Origin: Pseudomonas sp. TNT3 | GTDB taxonomy: Bacteria; Pseudomonadota; Gammaproteobacteria; Pseudomonadales; Pseudomonadaceae | Reading direction: 5' to 3' | DNA length: 38,141 nt | Assembly: GCF_010095445.2 (NCBI RefSeq) | Contig: NZ_WFGV02000055.1 | Location: forward strand, 1 to 38,141 | Shown here: positions 1-7,674 of the stretch, one piece after another | Layout of the letters: each line of letters starts with the position of its first letter | Position numbering within the stretch: the stretch's first letter is position 1 | Notes under the pieces: model-generated | Told to the model about the DNA's origin: nothing | Database searches by the model: none | The model's input: the letters and a program-made list of their open reading frames with translations, nothing else | Translations under genes and position numbers: made by a program

Positions 1-88
1 GGAATTCATCTCGCATTACAACTATCGCCGTTGCCACTCCGCCTCGAACCACTTGCCGCCTGCGCTGTTCGAGCAACAGGCGGCTTAA
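1..88 (+). CDS. IS3-family transposase, C-terminal end only (cut by window edge)
   Basis: Reading from base 2, 28 codons run to a TAA at 86-88. The peptide contains HYNYRRCHSA followed by LPPALFE, which matches the usual end of the integrase-core transposase (OrfB) of IS3-family elements, where a YN-RR-HSAL-LSP-FE pattern closes the catalytic domain. Only the tail is inside the window, so the DDE residues, frameshift site and left end cannot be checked. The element's right end should lie shortly after the stop. A CA dinucleotide at 126-127, directly before a truncated REP arm, is a plausible end because IS3 elements normally terminate in CA. The family call rests on about 28 residues. Confidence 0.6.
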   Translation, partial: EFISHYNYRRCHSASNHLPPALFEQQAA

Positions 89-126
89 TCCTCCTACGGG
101 ATGGTTTAAAAAAACTGAACCACTAC

Positions 127-200
127 AAGCTTGCTGGCGATGGTGTGTCAGTTGGCATCAAGTTAACTGACACACTATCGCGAGCAAGCTTTGCTCCTAC
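127..200. repeat. REP palindrome with truncated left arm
   Basis: The right arm at 175-200 is a full Pseudomonas REP arm containing ATCGCGAGCAAGC and ending GCTCCTAC. The left arm begins only at CAAGCTTGCT (127-136) and lacks the expected GTAGGAG outer part. An 11-bp inner stem, 143-153 pairing with 165-175, joins the arms. The missing outer left arm abuts the presumed end of the IS3 element. Confidence 0.7.
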
Positions 201-385
201 GAGAATCCCTTCCTTCGTAAATAACCAATCGCCCTAACGGTTATGCAAAACCAGTCTGCCGGTCAATGGCATTTCCACCCATTCGTTAGCGTCCTATCTG
301 GAGAACCGAGTCAATCGGAACTAGATTTCATTCAGCGCCCACACAGGCACTTCCATGCTTCACCCTTAAAAGGATGGATTCAGCT

Positions 386-643
386 ATGAGCATTTTTCAA
401 CGCATTGTGCTGTTGCTTAAGGTTTTGGTGATGCTGGCCCTCGGCATGTCATCGGCGTGGGCCGAATGCCCGGAAAAGGGTGAGCACGTGTCGAACGGGC
501 AGGTCGTGCACACGGGCATGATGATCGCCAAGTCCGAATCGGAACCGGGGGATAAAGGCCAGGGCGGCAGCGCGGACGATGATGACTCCACCACCGATGA
601 GCCGGACTCCGATGACCCGGATGAAGGCGATAGCCAAACGTAA
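386..643 (+). CDS. Small secreted acidic protein of unknown function
   Basis: This encodes 85 residues starting MSIFQRIVLL. The ATG at 386 is preferred over the in-frame ATG at 374, because the only Shine-Dalgarno-like sequence (AAAAGGA, 368-374) overlaps the earlier ATG. A signal peptide covers roughly residues 1-26, with a hydrophobic core and a likely cut after SAWA. The mature part has one Cys close to its N-terminus and then a low-complexity Asp/Glu/Ser tail over about its last 35 residues. Such a tail could bind cations or simply be disordered. A single Cys right after the cut is not a lipobox, because the residues before it (AWAE) do not fit. No family was recognised. The gene stands alone, followed by a hairpin at 661-704. 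Confidence 0.6.
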   Translation: MSIFQRIVLLLKVLVMLALGMSSAWAECPEKGEHVSNGQVVHTGMMIAKSESEPGDKGQGGSADDDDSTTDEPDSDDPDEGDSQT

Positions 644-660
644 ATCCCAGGCAAAAGAAA

Positions 661-704
661 ACCCCTTCTCCCCCGACTGATGCGCAGCCGGGGTGGAAGG
701 GGGT
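661..704 (-). terminator. Terminator-like hairpin, left copy of a direct repeat
   Basis: A long imperfect stem pairs ACCCCTTC on the left with GAAGGGGGT on the right around a TGATGCGCA loop. On the - strand the stem is followed by GGTTTTCTTTT, which is the rho-independent layout. No - strand gene ends just to its right (the + operon begins at 976), so as a - strand terminator it has no obvious customer. Its near-identical copy at 4686-4730 correctly ends the dpp operon. Positions 671-691 and 4697-4717 are identical over 21 bp. Confidence 0.75.
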
Positions 705-975
705 CGTGGAGAATTCAAGTTAAATTGTGTTTGCGGGCTTGCTGTGACAAACCGTTGGATTGCTCGGGGAAACGACACACAAACCACATGTTTTGAGGTT
801 TGAGAGCATCAGATGTCGAATTGAGTAGGGCTTGTCTGTAGGGCTTTTTTCCAAAATTCGTAGCCCGACTCTTTTTCTGAGTGATTGAAGCGTTTTAACC
901 CAGGACAACGAAATTGTTGGCGTCTAGCTTTCAGAAGACATCGCATTTAGCGACTATTCATGGGAGCGAAGAACA
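705..975. other. AT-rich leader of the three-gene cassette
   Basis: No convincing gene lies here. The DNA is more AT-rich than the rest of the window and presumably holds the promoter of the cassette operon, but I could not find a well-spaced -35/-10 pair. A small inverted repeat, CAAACC (780-785) against GGTTTG (797-802), is the only operator-like structure seen. A GGAG at 962-965 sits about ten bases before the ATG at 976. Confidence 0.4.
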
Positions 976-2361
976 ATGGATGTAGTGAAATCAGATAAGT
1001 CCGCGCAGGTAACGCTCGAGGTTAATACGCCAATTTCCGTTTTAGAGCGTTATTACGATCTGATCGTCAGCAGTGCGACTAATTTTGAAGTCGACCACTG
1101 CAGCGATGCATTTGAGCCAGCTATGAAGTTGCCTCAGCTGGATAGCCGCATGCAAAGCTTTCTCTCTGTCGCTACCGCGCAATTTTTTGAGATAGGCTGT
1201 TACCGAGGGATACCACTCCGATTGTTCGATTTGAGACAAAATGTTAGCACTCAAACAACAAAGACCTTCGCCTCTACACTGATTGTTGCGCGCGCTATTC
1301 GTCATATCCAGGACACCGGCGACAGCATTTTGTTGTTTTCTCCTTCGTCCGGTAACAAAGCCATTGCGCTCCGCGACGCAGTTCTACGTGCATTAAAAGC
1401 CAAACTTGTGCATCCAGAGCAATTGCGCATTGTTACGTTAACTCCTTCGCAAACCATCGGGAAAATTCGTAGAACTGAACTTTATGATGACGATCAGTTG
1501 CGTGCATTGAACCCGGTTTTCATTCTGGATGCCACTTCGCCTGAAGCAGTTAAGGTTGTGGGGCAGCAGTTCAAAGAACTCTTCAGTCATAATCCTTTAG
1601 GTGAGTTGAAGCTGTGGCACTCCCTCCGGCTTGAGAATTACCGGTTCTCTGATCAGGCTCGGGCTTTCTTCGACTTTGAGTATGGTGATGCATGGGACAC
1701 TGACCGGAAGACAGTACATGTGCATGCAGTGTCGAGTGCATATGGTCTTCTAGGATACTGTTCAGGCGTTGAGGTACTAAAACAACAGAACAAACCGGTG
1801 TCTACACCTTCATTTCTGCTGGTTCAGCATCTCGCTACTAGTGACATGGTGCTTCATTTACTCGACGGGAACTTCGAAGGTGCATCTACGCCAAGTTACA
1901 AGCAGTCTTCAAACGGTCTATGGACTCAATCGGGTTCTCCATATTTCCCTACCACAACCTGGAGCCCCGACGAAATTCTGGAACCTACGTTTTATACGCA
2001 CCTTCCGGCTACCGCCACTGAAATGTCTGGATTGGTGAAAGCCAATGGGGGGGCGGGAATTGTCGTATCGCTCTATGAGTGCATGCAGCGCTACAGCGAG
2101 TGTGCCCAGTTGCTGACGAGTACGCCTGTCAAACTCCCAGCGGACCCAAGAGATCTAAAAGAGTGGTCATTGGTGATGGCGCTGACAGGTTGCTTGAATG
2201 CAATTGACCGACAGTTACTGATAGGTATGGACGGATGCACTATTCATGCATCTGGCTCCTATTGTCGACAGGATTACGAAGCCATGCCCACAGATGGACT
2301 ATCATTCGTGAGCAGTGCAGAAGAGATGATGGAAAAGCTCTGCGGTACCTATAAGTCATGA
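976..2361 (+). CDS. Putative PLP-dependent fold-type-II-like enzyme (cassette gene 1)
   Basis: This encodes 461 residues and lacks a signal peptide. I could not name its family. Two features suggest the tryptophan-synthase-beta / cysteine-synthase fold: Lys96 in TTKTFAS, in the place of the PLP-binding lysine, and SSGNKAIAL at 124-132, resembling the conserved S-G-N-T loop that contacts the substrate carboxylate. The Lys-to-Asn spacing (96 to 127) is close to the roughly 30 residues known for O-acetylserine sulfhydrylase (Lys41, Asn71). Glycine-rich segments at about 253-264 and 357-361 could bind the cofactor phosphate, but neither is a clean GTGGT. Members of this fold do beta-replacement or beta-elimination on amino acids, so making an unusual amino acid is a reasonable inference only. 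The stop overlaps the next ATG (ATGA), so the two genes are probably translationally coupled. Confidence 0.55.
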   Translation: MDVVKSDKSAQVTLEVNTPISVLERYYDLIVSSATNFEVDHCSDAFEPAMKLPQLDSRMQSFLSVATAQFFEIGCYRGIPLRLFDLRQNVSTQTTKTFASTLIVARAIRHIQDTGDSILLFSPSSGNKAIALRDAVLRALKAKLVHPEQLRIVTLTPSQTIGKIRRTELYDDDQLRALNPVFILDATSPEAVKVVGQQFKELFSHNPLGELKLWHSLRLENYRFSDQARAFFDFEYGDAWDTDRKTVHVHAVSSAYGLLGYCSGVEVLKQQNKPVSTPSFLLVQHLATSDMVLHLLDGNFEGASTPSYKQSSNGLWTQSGSPYFPTTTWSPDEILEPTFYTHLPATATEMSGLVKANGGAGIVVSLYECMQRYSECAQLLTSTPVKLPADPRDLKEWSLVMALTGCLNAIDRQLLIGMDGCTIHASGSYCRQDYEAMPTDGLSFVSSAEEMMEKLCGTYKS

Positions 2362-3410
2362 TTGCTGATCTTTCAGTAAGTCAGAAGTCACTCTGCCATT
2401 TTCGCATCTACACGGGGAGCACCAAAGCTGGAATGCCGGCGCGCCTTGTATATGTCGGGATGGTAGAAGGACTTCTCTACATCGCGCCATTTGTGGATGA
2501 ATGTTTTTTTGAACACTCATCTGTAGATCAGGAAGGTATTTTGGAATGGGAACATCTTTCGTTGTTTATTGACGAGAAACAAGCCGATATGACCTTGTTA
2601 ATGGCCGTGTCAGATGTAGTGAAGCAATGCCAGCGGCCAGGTGATGTTATAGGGCTTAGCAGAATTCACCAAAGCGTTGATGTTTCTACTGGGTGGAGCG
2701 CTGTGTTGGATGAGTTCTCCAATCGAGAGAACAAGCGCCACGCTCAATTGGTTGAGCAAGGTTTCTCTTTCGATGTGTCACTTGAGGATAAAGATTTCTT
2801 CTCCTTTTACCATTCTATGCATACCCCAACGATGAACGCTCGCTATGGACCATTTGCACGGAGTGTACAAGAGCAAGTGGCTTATCTGGACTTGTTCAAG
2901 CGCGGCATGCTGTTCCGTGTACATTTGAATGGTAAATGGGTCGCTGGGAGTGTTTCGCAGCTAGATAAACCGAAGCGCACCTTGAATGCACGCTTGATAG
3001 GGGTCGATGGTGGTGCCGCGATTTTTCGGAGAAATGGAGCTCAGAATTTTGTTTATCACGCGATTTTGGAGTGGGCGTCCAATCAACCGCTTATTGATCG
3101 TGTTGACTTCCAAGGCTGTGAACCGTTTTTGAGTAAAGGGACTTTCCAATACAAGAAACGCTTCGGGGCACGGGCTGTCATCCCAGATAATGTGTTCGGT
3201 CAATCTCGATTACTCATTCGAGTGCCAGCGCTTTGTGCTTCATCCAGACAATTCCTGATAAACAACCCTTTGATTGGCCTTGATGCTCAAGGGCAGTTGC
3301 AAGCGCAGTACTTTTTCGATGCCGATCACGGGATCCGCTCGGACATTCCTTTTGCTTCAAAGGGTATTCATAGCCAAGTGAGCCACAACCTGGACCGGTG
3401 GCATGACTAA
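2358..3410 (+). CDS. FemAB/GNAT-like acyltransferase (cassette gene 2)
   Basis: This encodes 350 residues and is cytosolic, with no signal peptide or membrane segment. The C-terminal half looks like the GNAT fold of FemAB/LPT-type transferases. A stretch like LFRVHLNGKWVAGSV (around residue 190) is the usual pair of strands before the acyl-donor site. A helix with FVYHAILEW follows, then VDFQGCEP and FQYKKRFGA at about 248-272, the FemAB pattern of a D-F-G strand, then a lysine and F-G. Such proteins transfer an aminoacyl or acetyl group to an amine. Here the likely partner is the product of gene 1, either finishing or masking it. The start overlaps the preceding stop by four bases and the stop overlaps the next gene by eight, so the three proteins are made together. 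Substrate unknown. Confidence 0.6.
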   Translation: MIADLSVSQKSLCHFRIYTGSTKAGMPARLVYVGMVEGLLYIAPFVDECFFEHSSVDQEGILEWEHLSLFIDEKQADMTLLMAVSDVVKQCQRPGDVIGLSRIHQSVDVSTGWSAVLDEFSNRENKRHAQLVEQGFSFDVSLEDKDFFSFYHSMHTPTMNARYGPFARSVQEQVAYLDLFKRGMLFRVHLNGKWVAGSVSQLDKPKRTLNARLIGVDGGAAIFRRNGAQNFVYHAILEWASNQPLIDRVDFQGCEPFLSKGTFQYKKRFGARAVIPDNVFGQSRLLIRVPALCASSRQFLINNPLIGLDAQGQLQAQYFFDADHGIRSDIPFASKGIHSQVSHNLDRWHD

Positions 3411-4608
3411 TCGGCTTGTTCATTTGATACGGCTGGATGGCTATTTCTGTGCGATGGCCTGGATGCTTGCTGCGTTGATTTTCATCAGCCGGTTGAGTGC
3501 CATGGTCAAACTGTTCATGGCGTTGTATCTGCGTCAGGAACTCGGGCTGACAATCGAGACTGTTGGCTGGTTGTTATCCGGTTACGGCGCCGGGTTGCTG
3601 ATCGGGTCAATGGGCGGAGGACTGCTGAGTGATCATTTTTCAACCACCCGCCTGACTGCTTTGCTGTTTTTTGTCTCGGTATGGATATTGGTCTTGCTGG
3701 GGCTGATTACCGATGTGTCATTGCTGGCGGGATTGATGCTGGTAAGCGGTGCACTCGATGGTGCGATTCGTACGTTGCATCAACGTTTGATTATGGAGTA
3801 TTGCCAGTTAGCGCAACGCGCTCGTGCGCAGTCGTTAAGTCGTGTTGCCAGCAATCTGGGTATGGCGGTAGCCGGTGCGATGGGCGGAGTTCTGGCGCAG
3901 TCTGATTTCCGGTTAATATTTTTCCTCAGTGCAGGCATGACGCTGATGGCGTTGGTCTGGTTTGTCCGGGCAACCCTCCATCGTGCAGTTCTGATCCATG
4001 ATGAAACCACTGGCACGCCTTCGGGTTCCTCCGCCCCTTTCAGGGACAAGCCTTTTCTCTGGCTGTTGGCGGCTTCTGTGGTACTCGGCCTAGCCTTCGA
4101 GCCGGTCTACAGCATGCTGGGTAACTATCTACTCGACTACTATCGGTTGGGTACTGAAGTCATAGGGTGGCAGTTTGCACTCAATGCCGTATTGGTCGTG
4201 CTGCTGCAAATCCCGTTATCACATTGGAGCGAGCAGTGGGGCGCGCGACGACAGTTTTTGGCTGGCAGCGTGTTGCTGGCTTGTGGCTTGGGAATGCTGC
4301 CTTTAGGTTCCGGGATACTCTACGTCTGCCTCTCGACCACGATTTGGACGCTTGGCGAAATACTGTTCATGCCCACCCTGAACGTGCTGGTTATGCAACG
4401 TGCCCAAGCAGGGAAAAGTGGTCATTACTTCGGTCTTTTCTCCACGTTCTGGAGTGCTAGTGTGCTGCTATCACCCGCGCTTGGAGGGCAGTTGTATGGC
4501 CATTTCGGTGGGCATAGCGTCTGGTTCGCAAGTTCGACTCTGGCGCTGTTCTCCATGCCACTGATTTATCAAGCCACTCGCTTATCGAGAGTGGGATCGC
4601 ACCGATGA
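3403..4608 (+). CDS. MFS transporter, probable product exporter (cassette gene 3)
   Basis: This encodes 401 residues with about twelve hydrophobic segments, the normal size for a drug:H+ antiporter of the major facilitator superfamily. The loop between helices 2 and 3 reads GGGLLSDHFSTTR, a version of the MFS motif A (G-x-L-x-D-R/H-x-G-R-R). The N-half is followed by a polar central loop near residues 200-215. It is the last gene of the overlapping operon, which suggests export of, or self-protection from, the compound made by the two enzymes upstream. It resembles MdtH-like efflux proteins in general layout. The substrate cannot be read from the sequence. It converges on the dpp operon, with the shared hairpin at 4686-4730 between them. 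Confidence 0.8.
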   Translation: MTNRLVHLIRLDGYFCAMAWMLAALIFISRLSAMVKLFMALYLRQELGLTIETVGWLLSGYGAGLLIGSMGGGLLSDHFSTTRLTALLFFVSVWILVLLGLITDVSLLAGLMLVSGALDGAIRTLHQRLIMEYCQLAQRARAQSLSRVASNLGMAVAGAMGGVLAQSDFRLIFFLSAGMTLMALVWFVRATLHRAVLIHDETTGTPSGSSAPFRDKPFLWLLAASVVLGLAFEPVYSMLGNYLLDYYRLGTEVIGWQFALNAVLVVLLQIPLSHWSEQWGARRQFLAGSVLLACGLGMLPLGSGILYVCLSTTIWTLGEILFMPTLNVLVMQRAQAGKSGHYFGLFSTFWSASVLLSPALGGQLYGHFGGHSVWFASSTLALFSMPLIYQATRLSRVGSHR

Positions 4609-4685
4609 TTGCGGGGTGCCGGTTCCGGCCAACGACAACGAACGGGCTTAGACGGCAATAGCCATGTAAAGCGAAGCCAAAAGAA

Positions 4686-4730
4686 AACCCCTTCAACCCC
4701 GACTGATGCGCAGCCGGAGTGAAAGGGGTT
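4686..4730 (-). terminator. Terminator of the dpp operon, right copy of the direct repeat
   Basis: Transcribed on the - strand, AACCCCTTTCACTCCGGCT pairs with AGTCGGGGTTGAAGGGGTT over 19 positions with one mismatch, and is followed by TTTTCTTTT. It lies 50 bases after the dppF stop. The same structure would also stop + strand transcription from the MFS gene. Homology to the left copy extends outward: GGCAATAGCC at 4651-4660 matches GGCGATAGCC at 625-634. Confidence 0.85.
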
Positions 4731-4781
4731 AGTGAAGCATGCAACTACCACTGTGGGAGCAGGCTAGCCTACGCCCACTTT
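4731..4781. repeat. Half REP-like remnant
   Basis: CTGTGGGAGCAGGCTAGCCT at about 4751-4770 resembles the outer half of a REP arm and contains the palindrome AGGCTAGCCT. There is no matching second arm, so it may be decayed. Confidence 0.35.
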
Positions 4782-5762
4782 TTACGCCGCGCCGTCCAGA
4801 AACTGCTCGGCGTAATGGCAAGCCACCTGCCGGCTGTCGAGCAGGCGCAGGGCCGGTTCTTCAGTGCTGCAGCGCTCGGTGGCGTACGGGCAGCGCTTGT
4901 GGAAGGCGCAGCCGGAAGGCGGGTTCAGCGGGTTGGGGAGTTCGCCGACAATCTTGATCTTCGGCTTGTTCGGGTCCGGGTGAATGGTCGGGGTGGCCGA
5001 CAGCAATGCCTGGGTATACGGGTGCAGAGGACGGGCATAGATGTCGTTCTTCGGGCCCATTTCCACCGGGCGACCGAGGTACATCACCATCACGTCATCG
5101 GCGACGTGTTGCACGACCGCCAGGTTGTGGGAGATGAACACGTAGGCGGTGTTGAACTCTTGCTGCAGGTCCATGAACAGGTTAAGTACCTGAGCCTGAA
5201 TCGACACGTCCAGTGCGGAAGTCGGTTCGTCCGCCACCAGCACTTTCGGCTGCAGCATCATGGCGCGCGCGAGGGCGATCCGCTGGCGTTGACCGCCGGA
5301 GAACATGTGCGGGTAACGCTGATAATGCTCAGGGCGCAACCCCACTTGCTTCATCATCGCCTGCACTTTCTCGCGACGTTCAGCCGCCGACAGATTGGTG
5401 TTGATCAGCAGCGGTTCGCCGAGTTGATCACCGACTTTCTGCCGGGGGTTCAACGACGCGTACGGGCTTTGGAAAACCATCTGCACGTCTTTGCGCAGTT
5501 GCTTGCGCTGAGCCTTGTCAGCACCGGTGACTTCTTGCCCGGCGATTTTCAAGGAGCCGGAAGATGGCTCCTCGATCAGCGTCAACGCACGCGCCAGGGT
5601 GGACTTGCCGCAACCCGATTCACCCACGACAGCGAGGGTCTTGCCGGCTTCCAGTTCGAAAGACACACCGTTGAGGGCGCGTACGGTCGCATGGCCCTTG
5701 AACAGGCCACGGGACACTTCGTAGTGACGGGTCAGGTCGCGGGCGGTAAGTACGACGGCCAT
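4782..5762 (-). CDS. dppF: Dipeptide ABC transporter ATP-binding protein DppF
   Basis: This 326-residue ATPase is one half of the nucleotide-binding pair that powers dipeptide/oligopeptide uptake at the inner membrane. Walker A is GESGCGKST (47-55), the Q-loop is MVFQSP (95-100), the signature is SGGQRQR (155-161) and Walker B is VLVADEP (174-180). The C-terminal oligopeptide-transport extension carries several cysteines (GCAFHKRC and C-STEEP), a pattern that in the Dpp/Opp family can bind an Fe-S cluster. The start codon shares one base with the dppD stop, which indicates translational coupling. It is the last gene of the operon and is followed by a strong terminator. Confidence 0.93.
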   Translation of the reverse strand: MAVVLTARDLTRHYEVSRGLFKGHATVRALNGVSFELEAGKTLAVVGESGCGKSTLARALTLIEEPSSGSLKIAGQEVTGADKAQRKQLRKDVQMVFQSPYASLNPRQKVGDQLGEPLLINTNLSAAERREKVQAMMKQVGLRPEHYQRYPHMFSGGQRQRIALARAMMLQPKVLVADEPTSALDVSIQAQVLNLFMDLQQEFNTAYVFISHNLAVVQHVADDVMVMYLGRPVEMGPKNDIYARPLHPYTQALLSATPTIHPDPNKPKIKIVGELPNPLNPPSGCAFHKRCPYATERCSTEEPALRLLDSRQVACHYAEQFLDGAA

Positions 5763-6730
5763 TACGCCACCTCCTGGTTCAGCGGGTAGAAGCAGCGGGC
5801 GAGGCTGTTGCTTTTCGGGTCAAGGGCCGGACGCTGGGTGCGGCAATTCTCTTGCACATACGGGCAGCGCGGCGACAACAGGCAACCTTGCGGGCGGTCG
5901 TAACGACCAGGAACGATGCCCGGCAATGTCGACAGGCGTGACGCACCGAGGCTGTGTTCCGGAATGGCCTTGAGCAGTGCTTCGCTGTACGGGTGTGCCG
6001 GGATGTCGAACAGTTGCGGCACCTGACCGACTTCCACCGCCTGACCGGCGTACATCACGCACACACGCTGAGCGGTTTCGGCCACGACGGCGAGGTCGTG
6101 GGTGATCAGCACCAGGCCCATGTTCTGCTCTTTCTGCAACGCCAGCAGCAAGTCCATGATCTGTGCCTGAATCGTCACGTCCAGTGCCGTGGTCGGTTCA
6201 TCGGCAATCAGCAGTTTCGGTTCGCCGGCAATCGCCATGGCGATCGCGACACGCTGGCTCATACCGCCGGAGAGTTGATGCGGGTAGGCGTCCATACGGC
6301 TCGCAGCGCCCGGGATCTCAACTTTTTCCAGCAGTTCGATGGCGCGTTTGCGCGCTTGTTTGCCTGACATTTTCAGGTGCAGGCGCAGCACTTCTTCGAT
6401 CTGGAAGCCGACGGTGTAGCTCGGGTTCAGCGCGGTCATCGGGTCCTGGAAAACCATCGCCAGGTCTTTGCCGACAATTTGCCGACGCTGACGGTTGCTG
6501 AGCTTGAGCATGTTCTTGCCATCGAAATTCAGGGCGTCGGCAGTGACGATCCCTGGATGTTCGATCAGGCCCATCAGCGCCATCATGGTCACGGACTTGC
6601 CGGACCCCGATTCGCCAACGATGGCCAGGACTTCGCCCTTGTCCACGGAGATGTCGAGACCGTCGACCACCGGAACAGCGTTCTTGTCGCCAAAGCGAAC
6701 GTTGAGATTCTTGATTTCTAGCAATGACAT
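5762..6730 (-). CDS. dppD: Dipeptide ABC transporter ATP-binding protein DppD
   Basis: This encodes 322 residues from MSLLEIKNL. The start at 6730 is chosen over an upstream in-frame ATG at 6790 because it has an excellent Shine-Dalgarno (GAGGAG) seven bases ahead and matches the family N-terminus, while the longer form would run into dppC. Walker A is GESGSGKS (39-46). The signature is LSGGMSQR and Walker B is LLIADEP, followed by TTALDV. The C-terminal region has the Cys-containing segment CLLSPRCPYVQENC typical of oligopeptide ATPases. It pairs with DppF on the cytoplasmic face of DppBC. Only a short gap separates it from dppC (stop at 6741). Confidence 0.93.
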   Translation of the reverse strand: MSLLEIKNLNVRFGDKNAVPVVDGLDISVDKGEVLAIVGESGSGKSVTMMALMGLIEHPGIVTADALNFDGKNMLKLSNRQRRQIVGKDLAMVFQDPMTALNPSYTVGFQIEEVLRLHLKMSGKQARKRAIELLEKVEIPGAASRMDAYPHQLSGGMSQRVAIAMAIAGEPKLLIADEPTTALDVTIQAQIMDLLLALQKEQNMGLVLITHDLAVVAETAQRVCVMYAGQAVEVGQVPQLFDIPAHPYSEALLKAIPEHSLGASRLSTLPGIVPGRYDRPQGCLLSPRCPYVQENCRTQRPALDPKSNSLARCFYPLNQEVA

Positions 6731-6740
6731 TTGAATCTCC

Positions 6741-7664
6741 TCAGGCGGCGTTCTTGAGTTTCGGGTCCAGCGCATCGCGCAAGCCGTCACCCATCAAGTT
6801 GATTGCCAGCACGCTGAGCAAAATGGTCAAACCAGGCAGACTCACGACCCACCAGGCGCGTTCGATGTAGTCGCGAGCCGAAGCCAGCATGGTGCCCCAC
6901 TCAGGGGTTGGCGGTTGTACGCCAAGGCCGAGGAAGCCCAGTGCAGCGGCATCGAGAATCGCCGAGGAGAAGCTCAAGGTCGCCTGAACGATCAGTGGCG
7001 CCATGCAGTTAGGCAGCACGGTCACGAACATCAGTCGTGGCAGACCGGCACCGGCCAGGCGCGCGGCGGTCACGTAGTCGCGGTTCAGTTCGCCCATTAC
7101 CGCAGCGCGGGTCAGACGAACATAGGATGGCAACGAAACCACGGCGATCGCAATAATGGTGTTGATCAGGCCAGGGCCGAGGATGGCGACAATCGCCACT
7201 GCCAGGAGCAGGGACGGCAGGGCCAGCATGATGTCCATCAGACGCATGATGGTCGGGCCAAGCAAGCGCGGGAAGAACCCGGCGAACAGACCCAGGAGGA
7301 TGCCCGGAATCAGCGACATCACCACCGATGACAAGCCGATCAGCAGCGACAGGCGCGAACCATGGATCAGCCGCGACAGCAGGTCGCGACCCAGTTCATC
7401 GGTGCCGAGCAGGAACTGCAACTGCCCACCTTCCAGCCACGACGGCGGGGTCAGCAGGAAATCACGGTATTGCTCGCTCGGGTTATGCGGCGCAACCCAC
7501 GGCGCGAAAAGCGCGCAGAAGACCACGAGCAGCATGAACAACAAGCCGGCAACAGCGCCTTTGTTCTTGGAGAACGCTTGCCAGAATTCTTTGTACGGAG
7601 ACGGGTACAGCAGGCTTTGATCGACTGCTACCGCTTGATTTGCAGTTGAAGCTGGAGTGGTCAT
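6741..7664 (-). CDS. dppC: Dipeptide ABC transporter permease DppC
   Basis: This encodes 307 residues from MTTPASTANQ. Two ATGs lie six bases apart (7670 and 7664). The inner one has better spacing from the GAG at 7674-7676, though the choice is not certain, and the longer 321-residue reading overlaps dppB. The N-terminus has the OppC-type region (YPSPYKEFWQAFSKNKGAV) before the first membrane helix. The main domain has the EAA coupling motif region (GELNRDYVTAARLAGAGLPRLMF), which docks on the ATPases. The end reads NLMGDGLRDALDPKL, the standard DppC/OppC ending. It forms the membrane channel with DppB. Confidence 0.92.
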   Translation of the reverse strand: MTTPASTANQAVAVDQSLLYPSPYKEFWQAFSKNKGAVAGLLFMLLVVFCALFAPWVAPHNPSEQYRDFLLTPPSWLEGGQLQFLLGTDELGRDLLSRLIHGSRLSLLIGLSSVVMSLIPGILLGLFAGFFPRLLGPTIMRLMDIMLALPSLLLAVAIVAILGPGLINTIIAIAVVSLPSYVRLTRAAVMGELNRDYVTAARLAGAGLPRLMFVTVLPNCMAPLIVQATLSFSSAILDAAALGFLGLGVQPPTPEWGTMLASARDYIERAWWVVSLPGLTILLSVLAINLMGDGLRDALDPKLKNAA

Positions 7665-7674
7665 GGTCATGATC

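Noticed and set aside
31..237. 68-codon + strand reading frame at the left edge
   Set aside because: It spans the transposase end, the IS terminus and the REP palindrome in a different frame; no start signal.
449..908. Reading frames on the - strand at 449-787 and 720-908
   Set aside because: They cross the terminator-like hairpin or sit in AT-rich leader DNA, overlap each other and the small secreted gene, and show no family features.
671..4717. 21-bp repeat as an integrase attachment site
   Set aside because: No tyrosine or serine recombinase gene is in the cassette, and the repeat is part of a terminator stem, so I describe it as a duplicated terminator only.
4719..5789. 356-codon frame on the + strand opposite dppF
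   Set aside because: It is the antisense shadow of dppF; His/Gln/Val-rich translation typical of reversed high-GC coding DNA.
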